Of a stretch of DNA of 64,000 nt, positions 43,740 through 56,585 are shown one piece after another. Location of the stretch: the NCBI RefSeq assembly GCF_000002595.2, contig NC_057019.1, forward strand, positions 7,215,922 through 7,279,921, given 5' to 3'. Within the stretch, counting starts at the first letter, position 1. Every line of letters begins with the position of its first letter. The DNA is from Chlamydomonas reinhardtii. Lineage: Eukaryota > Chlorophyta > Chlorophyceae > Chlamydomonadales > Chlamydomonadaceae. The translations under genes and the position numbers were made by a program. The notes beneath the pieces were generated by a model. That model worked only from the letters and a program-made list of their open reading frames with translations, did not search any database and was not told the DNA's origin.

Positions 43740-46700
43740 ACACGTGGGGACAGCAGCACGTGTGTCTATGCTTCTCGATCACTCCGTGGCGGGCATTGTC
43801 TGAGGAACCAATGCATTCAAGGCAATCCATCCAATGCATCCTACTGAGCACCGTCCGGACGTGCGTGCCCCGGCTCACATCCACAGCCCCATCCACCCTC
43901 CCATCAACCCACGCACCTCCTCCGAGCTGATCTCGTCCACCACCAGCACCTCGGGCCCGTGGTTCTGCACCGCCTCCAGCATCACCCGCCACAGCAGCTC
44001 GCGCCGCGGCACCATCATGCGCCGGGCGCTGCCGATGCAGGGGTGCGGCGTGGGGTCGTCGCCTGCATGGCACGCACGATGCAAATACAAGCCCGCATAT
44101 CACGTAAATTACCGCCGGTCCCGCTCAAGGTCTCGCTGTTGCTCAAGCAGTTGCTTAACCATGATAGGATCGGAATGGAACCTTGCCTATACTGCTTCCC
44201 AGATCCGCCCTTGGTTGCGGTGGGACAGGGGTAAGGGGCTGGTTGGCGCCGCCGCCCGCCGCCCACCTGCGCCCACCCGCCCACCTGCGATCTCGTTGCT
44301 TGTGTCCACCACCACCACCCGCCTGTCCAGGTCATCTGCCAGCAGGCGCGCAATGTCGCGGAGCACTGTGGTCTTGCCGCTGCCGGGCCGACCCACCAGC
44401 AGCAGCGACCTGTGCGTGTGTGACAGGTACGGCAAGTGGAGGGAACACGACCGGCGGCAAATAATACCGTATTCGTGCGTAATGTACGCGCTCACGTGCG
44501 TGGGGACACTCACACGTCCCGCCCCAATCAGACCCATCGCAACCAGACCCCATGAGTTAGCACCTCATCACGAGCTGTACCTGCAACCGCCCTGCTAGCT
44601 CACGCACCCGGCGGCCTCCAGCGGCTGCAGTGCAGCAAAGGGGGCAGCAGCAGCCTCCGCCGCCACACCGCCTCCTCCTCCACCGCCTCCACCACCTCCA
44701 CCACCAACTCGGCCAGCAGCTGCTGACGCCGCCGCCGCCACCACGCGGTGCTCCCCGGTGGCCAGGTGCGCGAGCAGGTCTGCCAGCAGCAATGCGTCGC
44801 CGTGCGTGTGGCGGCCCACGCGGTAGGTGAGGCCGTAGATGCGGCCGGCCGTGTCCCGCATGGCGCTGATGCGGTGCAGGCTGCCCGGCACGCAGCAGCG
44901 GTTGTCAGTGCCGAACAGCGGAGGAGGCTGGAACAGAGAGTAAGTGGCTGCGGCTGGTGGCGGCGGCGCGCCGGCGGCGGCGGCGGCGCCGTCGTCAATG
45001 GTGCTGCCGTACACGCCGCTGCCGCCACTACTGGAGGTGCCGCAGTATTCGAGGGAGGTGCTGCTGGCAGCAGGGGTTGAGGTGGCTGCGGCTGCGGCTG
45101 ATTGGGTGCGGCTCCGCCGCAGGGTGGGCTCCTGCCTGCCCGTGACCAGCTCCAGCTTTGCGACCGCCTCGGTCACGGAGGCCTGTGCGTGAAGGTGGTA
45201 TGTTGGTAGGTGCGACGCAGACAGACAGACACGACGAAGTCCGCCATGCATAGGAACATCAAAGAGTATTGTTTGATCCCGTATTGAACGCTAGATAGCC
45301 CATGCACGCGCGCACCTGACACCCGTGCAGCACGCGGATGGAGCTGTTGCGGTGCCGCTGTGTGTGGCTCACATTGCCGTGTGGCCCAGCACCGCCACTA
45401 CTACTGCTGCGACTGCCACTGCTGCTGCGGCCATCGGAGCTACTGCCGCCGCCGTAGGCGCTGCTGACCTTTAGGCTGGGGTAGCGGCCTTCGTCTAGAT
45501 GCACCTCCACCAGCAGGGGCGGGGCAACGCCGGCCGCCTCCACGCCACCACTTGCCACAGCTGCCGGTGCTGCCGCTACAACTGCATCTGCTGCTGGTAC
45601 GGTGTCGGACATGGCCGTCTGGCCGGCAGCATAGGGCTGCAGGTGCGGATGCAGGCTGCGGACATCATGGTGCATTGGGTGGCAGCGAGCATGGCATTGA
45701 GTGGACACAGTGAACGCTCGACAGCGTTGAGGATTGCTGCGGCCAATCATGTAAAGTTGTTAACGCAACCCGTGCATGCCCGTGTTTCTGCTTTCATGCA
45801 CCCAGTCTAGCTAGGGAGCCAAGCCGCGCCCACCTCTCCGGCAGCAGCTCCAAAAGCGAGCGCTCGAACGGGTCCCCCGCGTAGGGCCGAAGTGGTGCCG
45901 CCAGGTTCGCCATTTCCGCCGTCTCCAAGCGCGAGATGGCGCGCGCGAGAGGTTCGATGGCGGTCTCCATGTAGTTACGGTAGTGGTCATCAGTGGAGAT
46001 CCCGTGCCACAGGCGGTGAGGCACCCGCTGCCACTGCTGCAGGAAGAGCAGCTGTGCGCTGGGGGGAGCTGGCGTTGGCGGTGGTGGCGCTGGCAGTGGC
46101 GGCGCAGCGGGAGTAGTGCTGCTGGTGCTGCTGCCACCGGCGTCGATGTCGTCGATGCTGGAACCACCACTGCTACCGCTGTGATTGCCGGCGGCGGCGG
46201 AAGCTGTTGGCGGGGCATTCATTACAACGCTGTGCAGCTTCACCCGCAGGGAGGTGCCCTCTAGGACCATGGCGAAGGCGCGACGGGCGTAATCCTGCTG
46301 CTGCAGCCACTCCTTCAGGGCGGCCCAAGTGGGTGCGGTACGCGGCAGCCCGTACCACCAGTAGAGGCCCATGCCTTTGAGGCCCTGCAGCAGGACTGCC
46401 GCTTCACACGTCCGCTCGGGGCGGGTCCAGAGATACATCGCCAGCACGCACGCCAGCATTGTATCTACGGTATCCTCCTTCATGCCCCCCAGTTCACTTC
46501 GAGCGGCATCGCGCAGTTGCCGCCAGGTGACCTTACGCCCCGCGCCCTCAGAGCAGCGCAAAAGCCACCGCGCACGGTCTGCGGTGGCATACCTCTCTGC
46601 TAGCGCCTTGGCCTTACCGGCGCTCTTTTTAGGCAGCTGGAGTGTGACAGCTTTGCCCGCCTCATCACGAACGAACACTTGCGGGGCGGCAGTCGTGAGC

Positions 46701-47317
46701 AGGCCGACCATAGTTGTGCCAGCAGACGCCCCGGCATTGATGTTCCGCAGGCAGCGTGCCAGGGAGTCAACAGGCATGCTGCACGGCACGGCTCCAACCT
46801 TGCCTTCGCCGGGACTGAGGAGCAGCAGTAGCGCCGCCTCCGCCATCCAGTCCGGCTGGTCTCGCAGCTGCGGCCACAAGTCCCTGGCAGCCCCCAGCAG
46901 GGGAGCTACATCAGGGGCCGCGGTGTTGGCGCCTCCTGCCGCTGCCGCTGCCGCTGCCGCTGCTGCTGCTGGTCCTGCCGCTGCTGAGGTGCCGAACAAG
47001 GTCCTTCGTGCTCCTGCTGCGGATGCGCCATCGGCTGCAGCAGCTGCCACCGCGAGCGGCCGCCGCCGCAGCCCACCCCACCCCGAGGTGCTGCTGCTGC
47101 TGCTGCTGCTGCCGGATTTGCGGCCCGCAGCAGTTCCGGACTGCGAGGTCGTCGTGAGGTGGCGGGCAGCCGATAGGCCCACGGCCGCCGGGACCCGGCA
47201 AGCAGGCGGCATGCCAGCAGGCCCCGCCGTAGCTCTGTGGGCGCACACGCGGCAGCAGCTGCATGGCGCGCGTGATGCACCGACAGCGGCAGTCGGCCGG
47301 CGGAGCGACTGCAACAT
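42649..47317 (-). CDS. ycf45: Gene H: Ycf45-type AAA ATPase with long N-terminal region
   Basis: Exons (minus): 47317-45834, 45655-45316, 45182-44608, 44409-44285, 44062-43917, 43717-43595, 43450-43335, 43108-42649; all phases join, 1122 residues. The Ycf45 signature runs from the end of exon 1: [48 protein letters not shown], Walker A GRPGSGKT (807-814), [25 protein letters not shown], Walker B VLVVDE (880-885), [26 protein letters not shown], then [15 protein letters not shown]. Ycf45 proteins are plastid- or cyanobacteria-derived P-loop ATPases of unclear role. Residues 1-480 are extra: an Arg/Ser/Ala-rich, transit-peptide-like head and an unrecognised region containing [20 protein letters not shown]. 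Exon 1 could be read as a separate 507-codon ORF if intron 1 is not spliced, but its AG/GTGGGC donor and the LLELLPE match argue for fusion. Poly-Gly and Ser inserts lie within the ATPase region. Confidence 0.85.
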
Positions 47318-48462
47318 AGCGGACAAGTCCGGCTGGGCGAGGCTCTCACCGGCAACACCCCCTTATTTGTTTAAGGCTTGCACGTTTTAACTTTCTACCT
47401 TCGGAAAGGGCTGGTATCTCCGCCAAATTGTTTTAAGCGTGATGCGGGATGGGGACCCGGCCGTGAACGTCACGGCCTGGGCAAGAAGTGCGGAATCCGG
47501 TCCACCGCCAACACGGTCTGCACGCACCCAAAAAAGAAGAAGCACCCCTGGCATATTATGAATATCCCATCTCTTTCATGTATGTCCACTGCCCAGGGAA
47601 GCGCCCTCTTCTGAACACCACCGCCATCTACCCCTCCCAAGTTCTTAAGAGCTCCGTCCTGCCTGCCTGAAGCCTCTGCTGTTGCCTGCTTTGTCCTCGT
47701 TTCACTTCGCCAGGCCATTCGTCACTTATTGGTCATGGGTCAGCCGCGGGAGCGTTCAAACTCACGCACACGCCACTACACTTCATTTGTCAACGCGCGC
47801 TAACCGTTTGCCTACTGGCATAAGCAATTCAGCGGCCATCAGCAAGACATTGCTAGCAACACCGCGAAACTGGTCGTGGGTCATATACTTGCGAGCCACA
47901 ACGGCCAAGCGTGCGTTCAAATTGCTCAACAGCGTCTGTTGCTCCAAAGCTAAATGCATCATGCGACAGCCCAAACCTGCGTCTGTGTAATGCCTCAAAA
48001 CACACTGCAGTCCTGCCAATGCCAAATTGCGACCCCCACCAGCCAGTTCCATGCAGCCATCCTCCCTTGGCCTCTCCCACCAGTCCTGTATCACACCGTG
48101 CGTCGTCCCAGCGCCCCCGGCACAATCATAGCTGTTGCGCTGCACACATCCGCCAGCGGTTGTCATCAGCTGATGCATCAGCGGGGCACCCGCCCCCTCA
48201 CACACCAACACGCACCTGATCCCTCGTCCCCACTGCACCACTCGTCCCAAATGAGCCCGAGCTGACTCACACCACAGCACAACACCGGCCCACGAGCCAC
48301 CACCCGTACAGGCCCCAAGGCAACCACCACCACCACCACCACCACCACCACCACCACCACCACCACCACCACCACCACACCTACCTACAACCGCTACACG
48401 CAAACACGGTGCCGCAACCCTTCCATTCCTTCCTTTCCGTAATAACCGCCTCAACCCGTTCC
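47318..48462. other. Intergenic region between genes H and J
   Basis: About 1.15 kb: H promoter and 5' UTR on the left, J 3' flank on the right. A perfect 8-bp-arm hairpin (GGCCGTGA / TCACGGCC) lies at about 47459-47477 and an (ACC)n run at 48323-48378. Minus-strand ORFs through the ACC run are repeat-driven. No gene seen. Confidence 0.5.
48323..48378. repeat. (ACC)n microsatellite, about 18 units
   Basis: Uninterrupted ACC triplets on the plus strand, downstream of gene J. It produces poly-Gly/Val/Trp or Thr/Pro/His frames without support. Confidence 0.95.
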
Positions 48463-51400
48463 TCACACCGCCGCGCCTGGCAGTGCCGCCAGGAGCGCCT
48501 CCGCCTTCTCCGGATTGGCGTTTACCTCCGCCAGACGCGCCGCAAACAGCTCCGTGTTGGGCGCCGCGCGGTCCTCCAGCGCTGCCACCAGGCTCACCGC
48601 ATTCAGCTTGTAGCGCTTCTTCAGCGTTGCGTCCAGTCGCACAACTGCGTCGCGCCACCAGCGCTCCTTGAGTTGAGCCACGCCGGCCTTTTGGCTAGGC
48701 TGGCTGGCGAGGAAGCGGGCGCGCGAGGCGGACGCGGAGGCGGAGGCCACGGCGGCGGTGGAGACGTTGGTCATGCCGGTCATACCTGACGTATTCGAGC
48801 CAGCCTGGTGGGGGGGGGAGGAAACAGGAGGGCGGTGTGTGTCCGTGTACGTACGTGCGTGCGCGTGTGTTTTGTTGCTGCAGGGCCACGGAGCATCCAT
48901 GCGGGTTGCACATCGAAGAGTAAAGGCAGGCGCAGCCACGCACATAACCAACCACCCCTCAACTCAAGGCCGCACGCTCACCTCTGATATGGTATCCAGG
49001 TCAACGGCCGAGTTGCCGCCGACCAACGGGTCGATGCGCACTCGCGACAGCCCGCCCAACATGCTCTTCCTGCTGCGGCCGCTCGCCAGAGCCGACGCCG
49101 CCGCCGGCCGCGGCGCGTCCCCGCCACCGCCACCCAGCGCCCCGGACGCGGCCGAGGGCAGCGTAGGCATGGACGCGCGGAGCGGGTTGGCGCCGCCACC
49201 ACTGCCACGATCACCGCCGCCGGGTTCGCCAGCCATTCCCATCATGCTGACCCGGCCGTTGCCGGCCACACTGGTGCGGCGGCCGCGCGGCGATGACGGC
49301 CCAGTGGCGGGTCCGCTGCCGCCGCCGCTGCCGCCCAGGCCGGGGGAGCCCATGAGCGCGGGCGGGCCGCTGAGGCCGTTGATGGAGACGCGTGGGCGAG
49401 GGCCGAAGCCGCCGCCGGGGCCGAAGCCGCCGCTGGGGCTGGGCGCTGCTGCCAGGCCGCTGGAGGACTCCCGCGGGGAGTCGTTGTTGGACTGGCTGAG
49501 GAAGCGGCCGAAGGAGGAGCGCATCAGCAGCTCGGACTGTGAGGGAGGAGAGAAGGTGCGAGAGGCGCAGGGACAGGGGCGGAGAGGAGAGGAGTGAGGA
49601 GAGGAGGAACCAGTGACAGGCATGCACGGCCCGCTGTGCCGGACAGGACAGGGCTGGAAGTGCGAGGCTGTGCGGGGGGCTGCCTCTGCCGTCCCGCAAA
49701 GTCCTTCCGTGTCCCTGCCCCTTGCTTCCCCTTGCTCCTCCACCCCACCTGCCCCGCTCCCCCGCCCCCCACACTCTTACGTGCAGCTTCTTCTCCAGCT
49801 CGTGAATTCCACCCTTGACCATGTACGCTGTGAACAGGGCCGCCTCCTGCACGCCCGCCTGCATCAGGGCTCGCAGCTCGCGCAGGGTGGCCGTGACCCG
49901 CATGCGAGGCAGCGTGGGCAGCGGCCCAATGGCCTTGACCGTGGCCTCCTGCGGTGGGGGGCGGGGCGGAGGGGTGGCGGGGTGGCGGCGATGATGGTGG
50001 ATCCAGTCTAGGTGGGGGTGGGGGGGCAGAGGTTGTATGCTGACGTGCACCCTGCTGAGCACACACGAGGTGACATGACCCTCGCCCTACAACGCCCAAC
50101 CTGGCATCGCCTCTCTCTCTGGCCCCCCGGACCTGTACGTTGGCTCGGGCATATCAACTCCCCATCCCCTGCTCCACTCCTTCCCTACTCTCCGCCATCT
50201 TTCCTCTCAACCCTCACCATCTCCCTTTCCTTCCCTCCTCCTTCTCCCCCCTTTCCTTCCCTCCTCCCCTCCTCCCCTCCTCCTCCCGCCCTCACCAGCG
50301 CCAACTCGTCCATGGCCTGGAAGGCGCTGCCCGTGGCCACCACACTGCGCGCCATGGCCAGCTGCTGCTGCTGCTTGTAGAACGAGTACCAGCGCGCACG
50401 CCGCTGTGGGGGAGAGCGGGAGTGTGTGGGGGAGTGTGTGTGGGAGGCCAGGGGTCAAGGGATTGAGCACGGAGGTCGCGGCGGCACGGCGCTTAGGCAG
50501 GTGAGGGACCCGTCGACCGAGCCACTCCACAGTGCGCACTCGCCAGTGCTTCACTGCCCCGGCCCTTATCCCTCTCACCCACTTCTACTCACCCCGCTCC
50601 CCCTCCCACCCTCACCAGCCAGATGACGCCGTTTAATGCGGTGTAGGCTGCCGCCTTGTGCTCCAGGTAGCAGGCCGCCACTGCAGCCTTCACCTCGCCC
50701 GGCACAGGCTCGCGGTTCCCCTGCAGGCGGGGAGTGAAGGGGCGGCAGGACAGATGGCCAGGTGGGTGGGCGGCTCGACATGTGTGCAGCCAGTGGCAGC
50801 GGGATGCCAGACGGGGCCCACGTGCTGTGACGTCGCGCCTCAGCTGCAGCACAACCGCTGACAAGCTGCTCCCTTGCTCACCCGCTCCCTCGCTCCCACC
50901 CGCTCCCTCGGCCCCTCGCTCCCACCCGCTCACCTGTATGACCCGGTCCGTGGCGGCCACGTGCGCCAGCGCGTGGTCCACTGTGAGCTGCTTGTTCAGG
51001 TCCGCATCATTGCCTGCGGGGAGAGAGGGGGCGGTGGCAGGTGGGTGGGAGGAAGGTGATGGATGGCGTTGAGGGCTGGAGAGCGTGTTTGGAGAAGGCA
51101 GTACTGTACTGCCTCCGTATAGGCAAGCCCTCGTCTGTCCCCTGCTCCCTGTCCCCTGCCCCCTGTGCCCTGTCCCCTGCCCTCCCTGTCCCTGTCCCCT
51201 GCCCTCCCTGTCCCCTGCCCTCCCTGTCCCCTGCCCTCCCTGTCCCCTGCCCTCCCTGTCCCCTGCCCTCCCTGTCCCCTGCCCTCCCCTGCCCTCCCCC
51301 ACCCCCTCCCCGCCTCACCCTCCGCCACCAGCATGACGCCCTTCTTCCGTGCCTCCAGCGCCTTGCCCAGCAGCCGGGTGCCGTGCGCCGCGCCCTTGGC

Positions 51401-54400
51401 GTCACCCGCAACAGCCGCCAACAACTCCTTGGCATCAGCACCCACACCCGTGTTAGGACCGCTGCCGCCTCCGCCTCCCCCTCCGCCGCCGCCGGCAGTG
51501 CTCCGCGCCGTCCCGGCGCCGGAGGCGCCGCCGCCTGCGGCGGCGGCGAAGCCGGTGGCGGCGACGGCGGCGGTGGCCGCGACCCGGAGGTTGCCGGCGG
51601 CTGCTCGCGCTCCCCGGGTCCCCAGCGCCAGGATGCGTCCCTCCACTGTGTCCCACTCGCGCACGAGCACCGCCACCCGCGTGTTGTGACGCAGGTCGCC
51701 CTTCTTCTCAAGCAACTTGCGACGGATGTCTACAGAGGGTGTGGCATTCGGCGCGGAATCAGTTTCAGCATTTGGCGCGAGTCTAAGGCAGTGCGAGGAG
51801 TAACTGGCTGGGCGCCGCGAAAAAGCAATGGTGCGGCCGTCTCCCCGAAACCCTTCCAACCTGCACGCCTGCCCTCATCCCACGCCATCAACCCCTCCCC
51901 CCCATCTACTCAGCCGCTCCCACTGCCGCTCCCCCAAAACGCCTGCACACACTAAACCCAACGTCCCGCAATCCTCCATTTCTCCCCTCCCCTCCGCAAT
52001 CGCCCTTCCAACTCATTACCCCGCAGCGCCCCCCACCCACAGTGCATCCTGTACCACTTTTCCAAACATCCCTGCAACCCCCCATGCCTCCCCAATCTCC
52101 CCTATCCTCTCCCCGAAGGGGGGGGACACATGAATGGAACTCCCTGACCCCGGGGGGACACATGCATGTAAATCCCCTCCCCCGCCCCCCCAGTTGCCTC
52201 ACAGTTGGAGTGGATCTCCCTCAGGTCCATGGCCGCCGCCTGCCGCGTGCCGCCCGTGGCCAGCAGGAAGTCAAGCAGCAGCTGCGCGGCGGCGCGGTGG
52301 CGGCGCCGCACGCGCACCACGCAGTAGCGCAGCCGCATGACGCGCTGGATCTTGATCACGGTGGCGCGGAACCGCAGGAACGCGCGGCGCTGCACGTACA
52401 TCTGCGTGCGCGAGGTGGGTGGGAGGTGGGGCAGTGGTGGGAGGCGGGGCAGCGGTGGGAGATGGGGCAGTGGTGGGAGGTGGGGCAGCGGTGGGAGGTG
52501 GGGCAGCGGTGGGAGGTGGGGCAGCGGTGGGAGGTGGGGCAGCGGTCAGCTTGGAGGCGCTCACAGCCTTCGACCGGGGGTTCCGTTTCCCTTGACACAC
52601 GGGCAACATCCACACATGCACGGACGCCTGCTACAGCCCTGCCCGCGCCCCTATCCCTAGCCCCCCACCCCCCTAGTTTGGCTTCGTCTGGTGTAGTTTG
52701 GGCCGGCAAAAGCACCCCCCTCCACCCCCTTCACGCCTCACCCGCCATGTGGCCTGCACCACCGCCGCCGCCTCGTCCCGACTGAGCGGCCCGCGCGGCT
52801 CGCTGGCCGCCTCCATCAGCAGCTGCCGCTCCAGCGCCGCCTTGGCCTCACGCGTCAGGCCGCGACCGCCGGGGCCCGGGCTGCGGCTGCGGCTGCGAGT
52901 GAGCCCGCGCCGCCGCGCATCCACCTCCGCTTTCTGCAACGGGATGGGACACGGGGCACGGCGCGCTCAGTGGTCAAGAGCCACGGCACCCGCCAGGCCC
53001 GGGTCCCGCCCACGGCTGCCTCCTGAACGAGCGAACGAATCCACAGCTAGGCAGCTAGGGCCCTCAGCCCACCCAGTTTGGTTGGTTCGTCCCCTCCCCA
53101 CCCCACCACCACCGCACCTCCCCAGCCCACCCGCACCCACCAGCTGCGCCTTGCGCGCCGCCGCCTCCTCCTCCCTCGCCCTGCTGACCGCCGCCACCTC
53201 GGCCTGCGCCGCCGCCCGCTCCTTGAGCGCGTCCGTGGCGCGGCCCTCCAGCTCCATGCGCATGGCGGGGTTGTGGCGCATGGCGAACAGCCGCTTCTCA
53301 ATCACCACCTCCGTCTTGCTCATGCGCTTGCCTGTCCACAGGCCCAGCGGGTCCTCCTGTGAGGGGCGGGGGCAGGGAAGGGGCAGAGCGGGGTGACGGC
53401 AACGTCAGGGACGGTGGTAGTAAGAAAGGTTGGCACAGATGTGGCATTCCAGAAAACAACCAGTAGGAATGCGCACTGCCATGCATGCGTAACGCGCCTG
53501 ACATATGATAAGCATAGTCCCCCGCACTCACGCACACGCACACACCTTTCTCCTCCTGAGCCGCATACCCCGCCCCCCGCCTCCCCCGAAGCCCCCTCAT
53601 GCCCCCCCCCCGCGCGCGCACCTTGGGGATGTACATGCCCAGCCACTTGGGCGCCGCCAGCGGCCCCTCCCCCACCGGGTTGATCAGCGCCAGCAGGCCG
53701 CCCGTCGTCCGCGGCGACGTCAGCTCCGCGCCGCTCACACCCACCGGCGCCGCATCCGCGCCCAACGGTGCCAGCGGCGGCGGTGCCGTGCCGCTGGACG
53801 TGCCACGCATGGAGCCGGCGGCGCCGCCGCCGCCGCCGCTGCCGTCGGCGACGCCGCGGCCGGCGGCGCTGGCCTCCGCCACCAGCCCGTTGCCCTTCTG
53901 ACTGACGCGGCCGGCGCGGCTAGCCTCAGCAACCATGCCGCCGCCAGCGGCCGTGGCGGCGCCGCCGTCGCCGCCGCCGGCGCGGCGGTTGCGCATGGGC
54001 GAGGACCAGGACCGCGCCAGCTTGCCGCCGCCGCCGCCGCCACCGCCCTGCGCGGCGCCTGCGCCCCCGGGCCCGCCGCCGCCGCCGCCACCGGCTCGCA
54101 ACCTGGTGCCCCCGCGCGCGGTGCCCGGCGGCCCGCCGGCTGTGCACAGCCGCTGCCCCATGCGCGGCAGCATGGGCGACGTGTGTGGCCGGGCCGCGAA
54201 GCCCCCCTCGCCTTCCCCCAGGTCTTGGCTGCCGTCGTCCGCCTCCTCCCCCTCCAGCTCCGCCGCCTCCGCCGCCGCCGCCTCCAGGAACGACCAGTCG
54301 CCGCGCGCCTGCATGCGGCTGGCGGTGGCGCCGGGCAGGTGTTGGTTGATGCGGCGGTGGATGCGCGTGCCGTCGGCGCCGATGAGCACCGGGTGCCCCA

Positions 54401-56585
54401 TGCCGTCGAGTGACCCCGGGGTCAGGGTGGCCACGGCCTTGGGTGAGGGGGCCGCCGAAATGGCTTGCTCCACATCCAGGGCCACCAGGCGCTCCAGTCG
54501 GTAGCCCTGCGCTGAGGAGTGCGCGTGGCGCGCGGTGTGCTGCCCCGTCGCCAGCAGCGCCACGGCAGCAGCAGCCGGGCCCGCCGGGTGCGCGTTATGC
54601 GGGCGCGGCGAAATGGCGCGCTCGCGCCCCACCGGCGCCGCTGGCGGCCCCGAGCCAACGCCGGGTGCGGGCTGGTCCACGGCGGGTGCCGCCGCCGCTG
54701 CGGGCGCCCCTGGTGCTGCCATGGCGTTCGCTGCCGCTAGGGAGGTGAGGGATGCGGCGAACACGTCCGGACTCTGCATCTGTGGCGGCCCCGAGGGAGA
54801 GGGCAGCGACGCAAACGCCGAGCCAAACGCCGAGCCCGATCCCCACCAGGAGGCGTTGCCGTTCAAGCCGCCGCCGCCACCGGCGCCGGCGCCGCCCCGC
54901 CCGGCCGAGTGGCTCGGGGTGGCCGGCAGCGACATCGACAGCGGCGCGCTGCTGTTGTTGCTGCCAGCTGCTACTGCTGCTGCTGCTGCTGCTGCTGCGT
55001 GGGGCTGCCGGGGCGGCCGCAGTCCCTGGCTGGTGCCGGTGAACAGCCGCATGCGCTCGTACTGGCTGGAGGTGGCGGGCCGGCTGCGTGGGCGGATGCA
55101 GGCGCAGTGGAAGGTGTTTTGGTATCGTGCCTTGGATACTTTGTGATACCGTGGGAACCCAAGGGCCGCAGGCTTCTGGCGCCCTCTCAGCCCGCTATTG
55201 CAAACACGCAACCGCAGCCCCACACGGACACCCTCCGGCTACCCCGAGCACCAGCCCGCTCTGCCCACCTCACGAATGCGTCATGGCCAATCATGCGCCC
55301 CGTGCTGCCGGGCGAGAACCCCAACGCGGATGAAGTGCCCGACCGCTCCGGAATGGGGTCGCCGCCGCCGTCTCCACCGCCGCCGCCGGCTTCTGGCCGG
55401 CCCAGCCGGTCCGGTGAGCGCGGCGGCGAGGTCACGGTAATGACCGCGTAGGGTGCGGCAGACGAAAGCGGAGCCGGTGGCGGCGAGTAGAAGAAGGGGT
55501 AGGGCGCGTTGGCTGCCGACAAGCCCAGCGGGTTGCTAACCGGCGGCGCCGCAGCCTGGACACGGTTCTTCAGGTATCGATGCAACCTGGTATGGGCATG
55601 GCAACGCAGGGGAGGACAAGGGTGAGGAGGTGCCCTTGCGAGCCGTGTGTCCGTTCAATCCTCCTGTTCCCTCCAGACATCGCCATGTGTACGCAGCCCA
55701 TGTGCATTAGACGCGCCTCTGCGCAGCGCCCTCGGCAGCAGCACCCCAAACGGCAGGGCACAGCTGGCTGCTCCCGCGCGCGCTCGCCCCGCTCACCCCT
55801 CAGGTGTGGTGGGCAGCTGCTGCGCCGCCTGCCCCAGGCTGCTGGCCAGGCTGCCGCCGGTGGCCCCCAGCGACAGCGACGCCATGGAGGGGTAGCTGCT
55901 GGGACCCGCGCCGACCAGGCCGCCGCCGCCGCCGCCCGCGCCGCCACCAAGCCCGGCATCGCACGCGCCTGCTTTGGGGATGTCACGAGAGAGTGCCGCA
56001 CGTTGGAACGGTAGGTGTCATGGCAATGTCAGTAACACTGTCAGCCCTTCCCCGAGCACCAAGCCACACAGCGGAAGTGCATGCGCCCATCCACGTGTGC
56101 ATGCGCAGTCGTGCACGTGCGGTCGTGCACGCACCCTCCTCTGCGAAGCGCGCAGTCCAGCTGCTGTTGACGGTGATGGGCGGGCCTGAGCGGGGGCGGC
56201 GCGTCATCGCGTGCAGGGTCAGCACTGAGACACACATTGTGCCACGATTTGATGGCCCCACCATGCCTGTCATTGTGCGCCAGGGCGCCATGCCGTACCG
56301 CCAAGGAGAGCTGCCGCGAAACACCGCGCAGCGGTGACACACGACGGGGCTGCAGTGCTGACTGACTTCGCCAACCCGCCGCCAGCCCTCCCCAAGTTGC
56401 GGCTGCTACTCCTTATATGCCCTCCTGCGTTCCACAGTTGCTAGGCCTCGCTCCGCATCTGAAACCGGTGCTCCCTTGCCAGCTGGCCCGCGCTCACCTG
56501 GCTGCGGTGGCAAGCTGTGCGCAGAGGGCGTGCCCAGGCGGAGTTCAGACCCTCCGCGGTGGACTGAGGGCAACGCCGTCGTCAT
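48463..56585 (-). CDS. Gene J: IQ-motif protein of unknown function (14 exons)
   Basis: Exons (minus): 56585-56498, 55968-55797, 55586-55269, 55083-53622, 53356-53141, 52933-52742, 52401-52203, 51729-51319, 51013-50934, 50720-50616, 50403-50296, 49948-49781, 49536-48982, 48804-48463; all phases join, 1471 residues. Exon 4 is Gly/Ala-rich. A charged helical part (MSKTEVVIEKRLFAMRHNPA, then EGRATDALKERAAAQAEVAA) leads to two IQ-like calmodulin-binding helices: EAAAVVQATWR (806-816) and FRATVIKIQRVMRLRYCVVR (about 827-846). Helical exons follow (RRKLLEKKGDLRHNTRVAVL, VAACYLEHKAAAYTALNGVI), then a Ser/Gly-rich exon and a helical tail (QLKERWWRDAVVRLDATLKK). The ATG at 56585 fits the exon 2 phase. 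I cannot name it; calmodulin binding is inferred, and a ciliary or cytoskeletal place is only a guess. Confidence 0.78.
51171..51300. repeat. Minisatellite, 16-bp unit, about 7 copies, gene J intron
   Basis: Unit TGTCCCCTGCCCTCCC repeated with few changes within the intron between J exons 8 and 9. On the coding strand it gives the spurious repeat GQGTGRAGDREGR. Confidence 0.9.
52418..52547. repeat. Minisatellite, 18-bp unit, about 7 copies, gene J intron
   Basis: Unit GGTGGGAGGTGGGGCAGC with small variants, starting next to the 3' splice site of the intron between J exons 6 and 7. Confidence 0.9.

Noticed and set aside
45794-45833. Independent single-exon gene ending at 45794 instead of gene H exon 1
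   Set aside because: The AG/GTGGGC donor at 45834, correct phase to the next exon and the LLELLPE start motif of Ycf45 all favour splicing into the ATPase, though cDNA is lacking.
48178-48378. Poly-Val/Gly ORF across the (ACC)n run
   Set aside because: Pure microsatellite product between the ends of genes H and J.
51171-52547. Possible CRISPR-like or repeat-protein arrays
   Set aside because: Both arrays are plain tandem minisatellites without spacers and lie inside introns of gene J.
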